A stretch of 64,000 bases of DNA from Isochrysis galbana. Taxonomy: Eukaryota > Haptophyta > Isochrysidales > Isochrysidaceae. Location: positions 2,139,370-2,203,369 of the forward strand of contig CM030943.1 of assembly GCA_018136815.1 (NCBI GenBank). Direction: 5' to 3'. A program made the translations under genes and the position numbers. The notes under the pieces are model-generated. The model saw only the letters and a list, made by a program, of their open reading frames with translations. It did not search any database and was not told the DNA's origin. Below, piece after piece: positions 8,823 to 20,085 of the stretch; position 1 is the stretch's first letter; each line of letters starts with the position of its first letter.

Positions 8823-10748
8823 ATGCCCGTAGTCACCCCCGAGGAAAGCTCCATGAGCTCCCCGCAAGAACCGCACTCCGCGCTAGCTGCCGGCGCGCCC
8901 TCGCAGGCCATCAGCAAGAGTGAGATGAGCCTTGCTCTGACAAGCACAAAATCTTCGCTCGCGCCTTCGGCTCCGGTCGTCACGTCGAGTTCTTCCCTTG
9001 AGGAATCTTCATTGTCCCCGCGTCATGAGCCCGTCTCTTCTTCTTCTCTTCCCGAACCATTTGGGTCGAAGTCTCCTGGGGAAGAGAGCCTCTTGGGACC
9101 CCTCCCTTCCTCAAAAGAGAGCCCTTCCGAGCCAGTTCCCCCCTGCTCTCGCCTCTCCGCGCCGACGGTCGAAGTTCCGCCGCCTCCGCGGGCCTCTACT
9201 CACACCCCGTCAACTGGAGCTGGAATGGGTCCTCTAACCTCGTCTGTTGCTCCACCGGCGGCCTTTCCTCTCCTTTCTTTTGCTGATCCTTTGCCAAGTG
9301 TTCATTCCTCTCTCAATCCCTCTGTGGTTGGTGCTGAAGATGATGTGGATTCCGTCCGGTCCCTCCCTCCTTTCGAGCCCCCACCATATGAAGAGTTTGT
9401 TCCACCCCCGTCGTCGACGTACTCGTACCCCAAGCGTAACTTCGTTCCACCTCCGACCGCCACCGTCGGCGCCGCCCAAATCATGGACCAACAAGTCCAG
9501 ATCGAGGCTCTCCGCGGCGCTGTCGACCGCCTCGAGTCCTCTACCCTCCAAGCCGCCCAGCGCCACGAAGAATTTCAGCGAGAGGTGGGGTCTACCTTCA
9601 AAGCGATACTCAACATTCTACAGGGCCACGCGGGCACTACGACTTCGTCTCGAGTCGAAACTTCGCCACCGCTTGTGGAAGAAGGAGACAACTCCATTGG
9701 TGCTCCCCCTGCCTCGGTCAAGCTCCCTTCTCAATCTTTGCCCGCCGCGCCGTTCTCCGTTCCGCCGAATCCGATTTCCGATCCCGAACCCAATACGCCT
9801 GTTCCTGTCTCGCCCGCCAAGCCCGTTTCTGATCCCCAACCTCCACCCACCGTCGCGGGCCTCCGCTCGCTTCCAAATCCGGCGGCTCGGCGCCATCCCG
9901 TCGATCCAAGCCTCGCCGGTGATGTTTCTGAGCGAGAGGTCATCCTAGCCTCGTGGGACCAACTGTTTGAGGATGCCGCCTACGAGGTAGCCTCTCTCTA
10001 CAGGAGGTCCGACGATTTCGAGCTCATCCACGCCATTCTCAACGGCGGCCTCTCTCGGGCCGGCAATGTTTGGCACTACCGCGTGTTTTTCGAGAAGGAG
10101 CACGTGACCAAGTGGGCTCGGAGCCGCTTCTTCCTCGACCGCACCCTCCATCACCAAGTCCGAATGGGCAAAGAGCTTTCCGAGATCAAGTTCCCCAAGG
10201 GCCTGGCCTCGGACAACGTCCAGACAGCGGCCACCTCCTGGAACGATTTTCGTCTGTCCTTCATCAAGCCGCTCGAGCGCGCCCTCTCGCTCGGCTGCGA
10301 CCACCGCGAAATCTTTACATCCTTACTGGCGGCCGCCAACTTGTGCACCACCGGCAACCAAAGGATTTACGCCTTCCTCCTCGATCTCGCCGAAGACCCG
10401 GTCCTCTCTCTCAACCCCGCGCTGGCCTGCGACGTGCTTCTCCGCAAGTGCGACGCCACTTTCGCGGCCAACGTGCCCGGCTTCGCCAAAGACTCCGCCT
10501 TGCGGCCATGGGCGCGACTCTCGGAACTCTGGGACAAGAGAAAGCGCGGGAAACACACGGGGCGCGCGCAAGGAAAGAAAGGGGGCGCACACATGAGAAA
10601 ACAAAAACAAGGGAGGGGGATCGAGAGCGATCACCCCCATCCTAACACACGGGGGAGAGAGAGGGAGATCGGGATCGGAGGATCCCGATCGGACGGAGAG
10701 GATGCAACCCGAAGGGAGAAACCAAAACACGCGAAGGCGGGAAAGTAA
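8823..10748 (+). CDS. Gag-like protein of an LTR retrotransposon
   Basis: An uninterrupted frame of 641 codons starts at the first ATG after the LTR (MPVVTPEESS). Residues about 1-220 are proline- and serine-rich and likely disordered. A short coiled-coil-like helix follows (QIEALRGAVDRLESS). After another proline-rich linker comes a helical domain of about 200 residues (from VSEREVILASWDQLFEDAAY to LRPWARLSELWDKRKRG) that I take for the capsid-like region. The tail is strongly basic, which suits RNA binding, but there is no CCHC zinc knuckle. No protease or pol frame follows: the copy ends near 10750. Assignment rests on position after an LTR and overall architecture, not on a recognised family motif. 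Confidence 0.55.
   Translation: MPVVTPEESSMSSPQEPHSALAAGAPSQAISKSEMSLALTSTKSSLAPSAPVVTSSSSLEESSLSPRHEPVSSSSLPEPFGSKSPGEESLLGPLPSSKESPSEPVPPCSRLSAPTVEVPPPPRASTHTPSTGAGMGPLTSSVAPPAAFPLLSFADPLPSVHSSLNPSVVGAEDDVDSVRSLPPFEPPPYEEFVPPPSSTYSYPKRNFVPPPTATVGAAQIMDQQVQIEALRGAVDRLESSTLQAAQRHEEFQREVGSTFKAILNILQGHAGTTTSSRVETSPPLVEEGDNSIGAPPASVKLPSQSLPAAPFSVPPNPISDPEPNTPVPVSPAKPVSDPQPPPTVAGLRSLPNPAARRHPVDPSLAGDVSEREVILASWDQLFEDAAYEVASLYRRSDDFELIHAILNGGLSRAGNVWHYRVFFEKEHVTKWARSRFFLDRTLHHQVRMGKELSEIKFPKGLASDNVQTAATSWNDFRLSFIKPLERALSLGCDHREIFTSLLAAANLCTTGNQRIYAFLLDLAEDPVLSLNPALACDVLLRKCDATFAANVPGFAKDSALRPWARLSELWDKRKRGKHTGRAQGKKGGAHMRKQKQGRGIESDHPHPNTRGREREIGIGGSRSDGEDATRREKPKHAKAGK
10667..10690 (+). repeat. 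Perfect inverted repeat at the end of the gag-like ORF
   Basis: Arms GATCGGGATC and GATCCCGATC enclose a GGAG loop. The repeat lies inside the coding frame about 20 codons before its stop. Confidence 0.7.
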
Positions 10749-11767
10749 AGAGAGAGGTTCATTCTCTTCTTGGTCTGGATCCTGTGAGTCAAGGGCGAGT
10801 AGGGCGAGGGTCAGGTTTGGCGTGTTGGGAGGCTGCTGAGGTGCGTAGGGGTAGGGGCTGTGAGCTGAGACGGTGAGTGCAAGAGTTGGCTGATCTGTTC
10901 TGGTGTTCCAGAGCTCTGCGATGTGCGTGTTGTTGAGATGTCCTGTCATGTGTTTGTGCCCATAAGGGCCGCCTGGTCTCGGGCCGCGCTGCCTTGGCAG
11001 CGCGGCCGTCGCCAGGGCGGGAGTGGCCTCTGCCATAAGGCATGCCCATTGGAGGAGTGGCCCTGTAGGCCTGTTCATGTTCTGCTGGAGTCTGCAAACA
11101 GCTAGCTCCCCATGGGGGGGGGCAGCATGTGTGCTGTGCGTGGTGTGGCCGGAGCCACGGGCCGTGTGGCGCGACGAGGGTCGCGCGCACCTGCTCGGCC
11201 TCTGATGGCGGGCGCGGCCGCTTCAACAGCGACTGCTCCATGGGGGCTGGGGGGCCGCCCTCGGCGGGGGGCCCGAAGGAGAGGAGGGGAGCGGCGGCGC
11301 GCTCCATGGCAACTGACTATAAAGTTAGTTGTTTACGTTAGAAAATATATTATAAAATATTGCGCGCGGGGGGTGGGCGAGGGGGGGGGGGGGGGCGGGA
11401 ACTCGCGTGGCGCCAGGCGCCAAGCGTCTCTCACCCGCGCGCAGGCACTCCACCCGCCCCCTTCCCTCCCCCCTCCCCACAGCCCCAAATATGAGCTCGG
11501 TGATCGGTGATCAACCCCAACCCCACGCGCACCTCCCGGTCCACGTCTCGCGTCATCACACCGGCGCGCCGGCGCAGCTGGCTCCAAGCTTACAGGGCCC
11601 TGGCTCAGAAAAACAGTGAAAAACACTGTTTTTGGTCCTCACAGAAAAACAGGTTTTCTGTTTTTCACATGTAGGACTAGGACTAGGACAACAAGAAAAC
11701 TCTGACAATTATTCTTAGAAGATGGATAGAAAGAAGAGGGAAGGTGGGAGTGGGCGCGCGCGTGGCG
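10749..11767. other. Intergenic region upstream of the importin-11 gene
   Basis: No gene recognised. Contains poly-G runs at 11370-11400, a short palindromic GGCCGC-rich stretch near 10965-11010, and two AAAACA-rich inverted stretches at 11605-11665 (GAAAAACA and TGTTTTTC arms). Those could fold just upstream of the gene. Confidence 0.4.
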
Positions 11768-14700
11768 ATGGCGGCGCCGCCGCTGAGCCTCTCCCACCTC
11801 TCTCTCGCTCTCTCGGGCGCTCTCTCAGCGGATGCGTCGGTGCGCACGCCGTTCGAGCAGGCGTTGCGCGAGTGGGAGTCCTCATCCGGCTACATGCTCG
11901 CGCTGCTCTCGCTCTACGAGGCGGGAGTGGGGCGGAGCGAGCGGCTGCTCGCGCTTCTCTGTCTCAAAGCGGCGGTCGACAGGCGGTGGAACGAGAGGAA
12001 GGAGGCGGCGGTGGGTGCGGAGGAGAAGGCCGGGGTGAGGGCAAGGCTGCTTGCAGCTTGTGATGAGACGGAGAGCACGCTCGCATCGCAGGTTGGCGCT
12101 GTCTCCCTACCTCTACTCCCTTCTCCTTTCACCATCCCCGCCCTCTGCCTCTATCTTCCCCGTCTCCTTACCTCTCTCTGTTTCGTCGCCTCCCTTTCCC
12201 GTCATCTCTGGCTTGCTCGCTGTTGCTCTTGCCCGTCCACCCACTTGCCTACGGCTGCCGTCTCTTGCTTGGCCTCGTCTTCTGGCGCCCGACCCGCTGG
12301 AAATGCTCCCCTCAAGCAGATAGTACTGATTGTTGCCAACATTGCGCGGCTCGAGGGGCTCGATGCGTGGCCTGAGCTACTGCCGGCGCTCACTGCCGCC
12401 GCGGCGCGTTCCGAGCCGGTCGAGGCGGCGCGTGGTCTCGCCGCGCTCTATCGCGTCATCAAGCTGCAGGTAGCTCGCCGCCGCCCACCATCGGCGCGTG
12501 CCGCTTCTTTCATTGCGGGCATGCGAGCGCCTCACAAGCCACCCGTATCTGCGCTGCGCCCTCACAGGCGGCCAAACGTCTGATGGCGCACCGGCGCGCA
12601 TTTTTCGCGCTCGCGGCGCAGCTGCATCCGCCCGTCGCCGCGCTTCGCACAGCGCACTGCCGCGCCGTCTTCAGCACGGCCGCCTCGGCAAGTGGCGCCG
12701 AGTGGCTCGTCACCGCGGGTGCGCCCATTCAACAGTGTGCATTGCTTGCGCTCAAACTCGAGCGGCAGCTGCTGCTCAACGGCTACGCACACCTTCACAC
12801 CTCACCCGTCGCCATCACTGCACTTTCCGACACGCTCGCCGCTGCGAGCGCCGCATGCGCGACCGCGACGGCGTTGCGGAGAGATGGTGCGGTTGGCTCG
12901 GCACATGTGCTCGAGCTCGCACTTGTCGCTGCTAAGACGCTGATGGAGGTGCAGGAGCTGCAGGCCATCGCGTTTGGCGGCTACCTGCCCGCGCCCGATG
13001 CGTTGGACGAATGTAGCACCGGGGGGCTCACCGCGAGGACGCTCGAGGGCGCGATACAATTGGCGTGCAACGAGCTATCTCGCCGGCCATTCACACCCGG
13101 CGAGGCGGACACGTCTGAGAAACTCCTCGTGCGCCTCTTGCTGCTCGTGCGCAACGCGTGCACATGCAATGCGTATGCCGCCGCCGCGCAAAACGTCCAC
13201 CAGCCGCACGGTAGGCCGCCCCTGCCACAGGTAAGTCGCCGAGACCGCGACGGATCGCGCATGACTCAACGCTGGCAGGGCCTTGGCTCGCGCCCTATGG
13301 GGCATGCCTCAGTGTACATGGGCGAGCGGCGTAGGACTCGCCCGCTTCGCCAAATGACTCGCAGGCATCTGTCTGCGAAGCCGCCGTGCGCGCCTTCATG
13401 CACTCTGCCTCCCTGACGGACCTGGTGGCTAGCCTCGTCGCCCGAGCGCTGCCTCTCCATGAAAGCGAGCTCCTAGAGTGCGCCGCGTCCCTTGCCTTCG
13501 CTTGCGCTTGCACTTAGGCGAAGGCTCGACGGACGGCTGCACATGATGACAGCTCCCAGCCATTTTGTACGCGTCATCCGGAGGCAAAGTCCCATACCCT
13601 CTTGGAGGCATTTGGCGTTTAGGAATCAGTATCATCTCCTGTTTGCTATGGCGGCGCCAAGCGACTCGCGCCAACGTCCGCTCGCTCGTCCATAATCTGT
13701 GCATCTCAGGTACAATGCCGACCCCGAGGCATTCGTGTGGGAAGAGGCCTCCGCACGAGAAACCTCAAGCCTCCGCCGATGCGCAGAGCAAACATTGAAA
13801 TCGCTGGCCGACGGTACTAGCGCTAGGGAGGTGCGGACAAGGAGCTGTTGCCCTATGGTGGTGGGCGCAACACGCCGCTGGTAGCTTCCGCAGAATATGG
13901 CCGTCCTTGGCAGTTGGCGAAGGCGCCATGCTGTCCACAATACCGTCCCCCACCCACTCGATGCCCCCGACGTCCGTACCGCTCATAGGCCGTACAATCC
14001 GCCGTGCACACCGCCGCCAATAAAGCGGCCGCTGCGGTCGTCGCCGCCGACGAGGCGAACGTGACCGCGGCGGTCCTCCAGCTCGATGGCGCGTACACCG
14101 CCCTCGCCGTTGTACATGGTTCGCGCCGCGCGAGCCGGCCAATTTTGAGCCGGGTTAGCCGCAAGACCGCGCGCACTCACCGCCACGCGCGTGCCGCCGC
14201 GAACATCCGTGGTGTGGGTTGGCGTTCCGTAGTCCTCAGCGGTAATAACTGTGCTAGGAAACCCTCCGTTGGTTGGCGGCTAGCGCAGCGGGTTCGGCTC
14301 CTCACCCCTTGCGCCATCCTCCACCTAGGTGCTTCCGAGGCCCCGGCGTTAGTAAATGTGATGCGAATGCTGCAGCAGCATTGCGGCGCAGCGCCACCCC
14401 AGCTTGCGCATTTGCTGCGCCGTCGTGCGGCCTGGCTGCTCGGAAACTTCCTATCTGCGCCTGCCTTGTGCCGTGGCGGGGCCACAGTGAACACTCGAGG
14501 TGCAGGGGGCGCCAAGGTGGATGACATTACACCATGGTGCGCGTGGCCCGATCAAGCTCCGCACCTCATTCACGGATGACGCGATCTATCTCATGCACTC
14601 TCATCTCCGGCCCATCCGTGCTGCAAGGTACATGCTGCTTGGGCAGCTGCTCAACGACTCTCACCCGGGCGTCACCCTTACTGCTGCTGTCGCGCTCCGG

Positions 14701-16904
14701 CGAGTCGTCGACTCGGCGGACGCTGCGCCGCGCGCTCCGCCACCTATTGCGCCACATACGCGGGACCCGTTAGTTCCGCTCGCACGCGAGACGCTCGTGC
14801 CAGTCCTTCACCTTGCGCTATCAGCCAGGTGAGGGCCATCGGGTGTTGAGCGGTGGCTGCACCGCACCTATTGAGTTGGGAGGAGACCGTGCAAGCATGC
14901 ATTTGTTCGCGCTGCCAGCGCGCGGTACCCCGACCTTTTCCCCGTCCTACCTTCCCCTCTTCTCCTTCCACCATAGGGAGCTCGAGAGCCGCTGGCGCCT
15001 CACTTCGCTCGTGCAGCAATTGTTGGAACATTCGGCCCCGGACGAGACATCATGTGACAGCCCTACTAGCATGACCTCGTGCACCGACTGTGACGGTGGC
15101 ACTGCACGTTTGAGCGACAGTCCAAGCGAAGCTGAGGCGGCTGCGTCGCGCGCGGCAGCCATTGCAAACTGGCTCCCCGCCGCTTGGTCGGCAGCAGATG
15201 AGCAGCAGCTCATTCGCGAGGCGCTGCTCGACGTAGGCGCGTCGGCCTTGCGCGCGTGCGGCGCTCGCTTGGAGGGCCAAGTAGAGGGCGCCTCTGCCGC
15301 GCATGAGACGCTCCGGCGCACCTGCCTCGAGATGGTGGCGGTCGCTACGTCGCCTCCACCAGGAGCGGATGCACCGCCCCTTGGCTTGGTCGAGAATGCG
15401 CTCAAGCTTTGGCGTGCTGCGGTGGCCACACTTGGAACCACGACGCACGGTAAGGAAGAGGAGTTCGATTGCTCACCCGGCCGCAGCGCTGCCACTGGCG
15501 GCGGCGTGGTTGGCGAAGCCCTCATGGGGCTAGCGTCGCGGCTGCAATATATTCTGGATCTCGGCCCCGAGATGGCGCGGCCAGTCATGCAACTTGTTGA
15601 CTGGTAAGCAAGTAGTGCAGCTTCATCCCGACGTCGTTAGATACACCCGCCAACATGCGTGCGACAAGGGTAGGAGCGTTTGACACACTGCCACACACTC
15701 GTTTATCCCCAGGTATTTACTGCAGGACACGACAACGCGCTGCTGTGATGGCAAGTTTGTCCCAGCCCACGCCGTGATGCTTTCGAAAATGTTTGAGGTG
15801 CGTGCCATCGTCTAGCTCGCGAACGTTGTCAGTGCAATGCCATCTTCATGCGATTTGGCTGACGCACGATCACTTTCGCGCTCCTTGACAAGGTTTGCAT
15901 CTCTGAGGCTCGTGAAGACAGAAGGGGGACGCTTGCAGCCATGAGCGCCATGCATACGCTCCTCATTGTGGCGCCCGGCCACGCACATGTGCTGCAGCCG
16001 GCTATCACGTCGGGGCTCAAGGTGAGGGCGCCGTGCGCGCGCTTTTAGGCTTCTTGCTCGACGTGTGAGGGACCATTGTTACGACAAGGCGCATCCACAT
16101 CTGTGTCTTCCCACAGGGCCTGCTCAATCCCGACCGCAAGGGCAGCGACTTCTCGGAGTTGGCACTTGCCGACCTGGGTGGCGTCGCGGGCCGCGTCCTG
16201 CTAACCTCGCCAGCCGTCTTCGATGCCGCGCTTTCCGCCGCTGCCGCCGCGGCCCGGTCATCTGACTTGCCGCTTGTCCGCTTTGTGAATGCATGGCTCA
16301 GTATCTCCGACTCCATTCTGCTCTCTAGCGCTCGCCGGTGAGCTGCGGCGGCATGCGAATGCATGGGAGCAAACAGAGTTGTGTTTTAGTACTCATCAAA
16401 TTGTTCCCCAACTGGCGGAGCGGTACGCCGCTTGACCGGAAGCGCCTTTGCCTTTGCTATAAGGTTGGCTTCTCTCGCGCTCGCCTCCTTGCTGCCCCTC
16501 CACTCCTCCGCCCTGGACACTCTAGACCAAATCCTCTCTTTCTGTGTCTCTGTGCTAGCCGAAGACGAGCAGGTAAGGCTTAACGGCATGCAAATCGCGA
16601 AGTCGGAGTGCGCACTCGGCCGCGTCATACGGTTCCCGCGGCCGACAAAGTTCATTCGTACCCCTGGTCCTCGACTCAGGCTTCTGCACGACGCACCGGT
16701 CGTGTGGGTGGAGGGGAGCACGCGTACTTCGCCGCGTGCATTGCACCACTGGACCCCTTCGCCCCAGCGCGGCTACCGCTCAAGTCGGCGTTGCAGGGGT
16801 GCATCTCTCGCGCAGCCGAGGTGCACAAGGAAGACTTTCGAACCGCTGTTGCGCGAGTGGACCCGGCCATCATGCAGCAAGCCCAACAAGCATTAGGCCT
16901 CTAA
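11768..16904 (+). CDS. IPO11: Importin-11-like nuclear import receptor (14 exons)
   Basis: Importin-11 is a beta-karyopherin that binds RanGTP and carries cargo such as ubiquitin-conjugating enzymes and ribosomal proteins through the nuclear pore. The translated exons follow the family from end to end. The N-terminal importin repeat has FEQALREWESSSGY, then VLIVANIARLEGLDAWPELLP and LAALYRVIKLQAAKRLMA. Later blocks include LLEYNADPEAFVWEE, LLRRRAAWLLGNF, YMLLGQLLNDSHPGVTL and a C-terminal helix ending QQAQQALGL. Exons as read: 11768-12091, 12320-12469, 12568-13230, 13365-13477, 13710-13830, 13989-14118, 14329-about 14510, about 14557-14828, 14977-15603, 15713-15797, 15893-16021, 16117-16337, 16464-16572, 16680-16904. 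The junctions keep frame; the 7/8 junction is the least certain. The start is the ATG in ATGGCGGCGCCG; an in-frame upstream ATG at 11744 would add eight residues. The gene sits 2 kb from the telomeric array. The symbol is by similarity; other importin-beta members are less likely. Confidence 0.88.
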
Positions 16905-17369
16905 AGCCTTCTCTGTGGACAGCTCGCATGCAATGGGAATAAGCAATACGTGGCCCTTTGGCCATCTTTCGAATTTCGAGCGGGTCCATACGCGGACATT
17001 CAGGCCCAGGGAAAGCAAGCATGGGCTGATACGTATGTGCACGTTTGTGCGAGTATGCAATGCTTGGGGAGAGCATAAGGTGGAATACCCACATAGGACA
17101 CGCAGAGTATGGTGGCATACCGCTTGCTAGAGGGCTTGGTCGGACGCCGACTTTTCTTGGGGGGGTGTGAGTTATATCGCGACCCCAAATGGGAGCTCAT
17201 AAAACTAAAAAAGCAACTCCTAAACTCCTAAAGATGCCTATGTGACAATCTCACGGTTGAGAAAATTTGAGGAAAAGTTCCCTATACCTATACACCCAAC
17301 AAGCACATATCCGGGGGCCATTCATAGACATAGATGCTCCGTTAGGTAAAACTATCAACTATTGATAAA
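16905..17369. other. Intergenic, no recognised gene
   Basis: 3' flank of the importin-11 gene and AT-richer DNA at 17180-17370. Nothing recognised. Confidence 0.4.
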
Positions 17370-17955
17370 AGAAAAAAATATCGTTATAGTTTTAGCGATG
17401 GAGCGCGCGCCGACCGCTCCCACCTCCCAGCCCCCCGCCGCCACGACGCCCCAACGGGGCCGACCCAAGCCGCCGGAGCCGAAGCGCTCGCAGGCCTCTG
17501 CACCGCCCAACGACGACGTCGAGATGGCGCCGCCATCTTCGCCTTCCAGGCAGCCACAGAAGCCTTGTTCCCTGCAGACCAGCAGAACCTGAGCTAGGCT
17601 GAGCACGCCGGCACCGCCGTACAGCCACCCACTCAAGGACTCCCCATGGGGTGTGGCAGCTTCTGCTGCCATCCCCATGGCGGTACCTCTTACCATCTGT
17701 GCACCCCTCGGGGGCGGGCACATGACACAACAAACAATTCTTGGAGCTTTTGCTCCCTCCCAGCCTGGTCACTCACTCTTTTTAACCACTATTTTCCACC
17801 TCCCCTGGGTGTCCAAGGATTCCGCAGGGTCCCCCCTACCTGCCCCGGCAACCGTCTCCCCCCCCACGAACCCCCTCCCGCCCCACGAAAGGCAATGGCG
17901 TCGGTGAGTGACCCCCCTCCCTCCCCCCAGGCGTGGCGGTCTATTTTGGGAGAAT
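17370..17955 (+). mobile_element. Internally deleted LINE derivative
   Basis: The left half matches the start of LINE ORF1 as found at 50850-51245: the 5' stem remnant, ATGGAGCGCGCGCCGACC, the KPPEPKRSQ coding block, the CCATGGGG hairpin (17644-17680) and the 'ggagcttttgctccc' segment. At about 17765 it jumps directly to the LINE 3' end also seen at 30975-31170 ('cactcactctttttaacc', 'cctgggtgtccaaggatt'). The whole middle of the element is missing, and the ORF1 frame is broken by about 17590. Both ends are kept, as in a non-autonomous element mobilised by its parent. Confidence 0.7.
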
Positions 17956-18825
17956 GACACGGTCGCCCACGGGAGGGAATCAGAGAATTGAATAAGGGGC
18001 GCATCACTATAAGAAACGCGGAGCTTCCGCGAAGGGCAATCGCCCGCGATCGGCCGAAGAATGGCCTGGAGGTAGTGGGCATGGTGAGCCCACACCTCTC
18101 GCGGGCAGTGTGGGGCTCTGCCTGCATTTTTGCGATCGTCGCGCGCGGTGAATCGAAGTGCAAGTGCTGATGAATCACCTGCATCGTACAATAGGCACAT
18201 GTTGAGCACTTGATCATCTCCTCGAAATGTCCGAAGTCCAACTACCTGCCCTCTCTCAGCCCAGCAGCAAGCCAGGTGAGTGATGTTCAAGCACGTATGT
18301 CGCGCTGATCTTCGAATGTGCTGTTGCCCGGCCCACGGCTGCTTGCGTGTACAAAGCTGCAAGTGCAATGAGTGCGACAGGCATCACTCTCACCTCGGCT
18401 TCATCTGTGGCGGCAAGTGGGGGTGCGAGAGAATGAGCGAGGGAGGGAGGGGGGTGTGGGGGAGAAGGAATCAGCGAGTCGCGCGCAATACAGCGCGCAA
18501 AGGGGGGAAGAATGGGGGAAGGAATGGGAAGAGAACACGAGGGAGGGTGAGGGGAGATTGGAAAGGAGAAAAAAAAAATCTGAAGATTCGGGGCTATACA
18601 CCTACAGTCTACGCCGGAAATTCCCTCTCTATTTCCATCGCCCTTATCTCCCCTCCCTCCACCTCCTCCCCTGCCCCGCTAGAATACAAACATGGTAATG
18701 AACACGAATATCAGGAAAGGGTTGCAATTGAGGAATGTTATTTTTGTATTCGGATTTGAATTGGAGTTTGTCTTTGCATATGAAGCGCTTGTACTTGAAA
18801 AAAAATTAGAATGTAAAAAGAGTTT
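17956..18825. other. Subtelomeric spacer, no recognised gene
   Basis: Unique-looking sequence, then a G/A-rich stretch (18420-18580) and AT-rich DNA leading into the telomere-like repeats. Nothing coding is recognised. Confidence 0.4.
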
Positions 18826-19985
18826 GGGGTTAAGGGTTTAGGGTTAAGGGTTAAGGGTTTAAGGTTTAGGGTTTAGGGTTTGGGGTTTGGGGCTTAGGGT
18901 TAAGGGTTAAGGGTTAAGGGTTAAGGGTTAAGGGTTAAGGGTTAAGGGTGAAGGGTGAAGGGTGAAGGGTGAAGGGTGAAGGGTTAAGGGTTAAGGGTTA
19001 AGGGTTAAGGGTTAAGGGTTAAGGGTTAAGGGTTAAGGGTTAAGGGTTAAGGGTTAAGGGTTAGGTTAGGGTTAGGGTTAGGGTTAGGGTTAGGGTTAGG
19101 GTTAGGGTTAGGGTTAGGGTTAGGGTTAGGGTTAGGGTTAGGGTTAGGGTTAGGGTTAGGGTTAGGGTTGGGGTTAGGGTTAGGGTTAGGGTTAGGGTTA
19201 GGGTTAGGGTTAGGGTTAGGGTTAGGGTTAGGGTTAGGGTTAGGGTTAGGGTTAGGGTTAGGGTTAGGGTTAGGGTTAGGGTTAGGGTTAGGGTTAGGGT
19301 TAGGGTTAGGGTTAGGGTTAGGGTTAGGGTTAGGGTTAGGGTTAGGGTTAGGGTTAGGGTTAGGGTTAGGGTTAGGGTTAGGGTTAGGGTTAGGGTTAGG
19401 GTTAGGGTTAGGGTTAGGGTTAGGGTTAGGGTTAGGGTTAGGGTTAGGGTTAGGGTTAGGGTTAGGGTTAGGGTTAGGGTTAGGGTTAGGGTTAGGGTTA
19501 GGGTTAGGGTTAGGGTTAGGGTTAGGGTTAGGGTTAGGGTTAGGGTTAGGGTTAGGGTTAGGGTTAGGGTTAGGGTTAGGGTTAGGGTTAGGGTTAGGGT
19601 TAGGGTTAGGGTTAGGGTTAGGGTTAGGGTTAGGGTTAGGGTTAGGGTTAGGGTTAGGGTTAGGGTTAGGGTTAGGGTTAGGGTTAGGGTTAGGGTTAGG
19701 GTTAGGGTTAGGGTTAGGGTTAGGGTTAGGGTTAGGGTTAGGGTTAGGGTTAGGGTTAGGGTTAGGGTTAGGTTAGGGTTAGGGTTAGGGTTAGGGTTAG
19801 GGTTAGGGTTAGGGTTAGGGTTAGGGTTAGGGTTAGGGTTAGGGTTAGGGTTAGGGTTAGTTAGTTAGGGTTAGGGTTAGGGTTAGGGTTAGGTTAGGGT
19901 TAGGGTTAGGGTTAGGTTAGGGTTAGGGTTAGGGTTAGGGTTAGGGTTAGGGTTAGGGTTAGGGTTAGGGTTAGGGTTAGGTTAG
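18826..19985 (+). repeat. Telomeric array, TTAGGG, with degenerate proximal part
   Basis: The array starts with mixed variants (TTTAGGG, TTAAGGG, TTTGGGG). It passes through a block of TTAAGGG units (about 18895-19060) interrupted by six TGAAGGG units, and becomes almost pure TTAGGG from about 19063 to the gap. The G-rich strand runs 5' to 3' towards the right, as on the right end of a chromosome. Variant repeats inside and canonical repeats outside is the normal order of a telomere. Rare TTAGG or TTAG units near 19860-19985 may be sequencing noise. Confidence 0.95.
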
Positions 19986-20085
19986 NNNNNNNNNNNNNNN
20001 NNNNNNNNNNNNNNNNNNNNNNNNNNNNNNNNNNNNNNNNNNNNNNNNNNNNNNNNNNNNNNNNNNNNNNNNNNNNNNNNNNNNN
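19986..20085. other. Assembly gap of 100 N
   Basis: Exactly 100 unknown bases follow the telomeric array. A round 100 is a common placeholder for a scaffold join of unknown length. Confidence 0.98.

Noticed and set aside
11744-12583. A single 279-codon protein continuing through 12092-12319
   Set aside because: The middle is an intron: GT/AG borders remove it exactly and the importin sequence continues across the junction.
19168-19776. A 202-codon Gly-Leu repeat frame
   Set aside because: It is only the translation of the TTAGGG telomeric array.
19063-19985. Interstitial telomere repeat from chromosome fusion
   Set aside because: A head-to-head fusion would show an inverted array; here the array is in one orientation and ends at an N gap, so an unspanned scaffold join is simpler.
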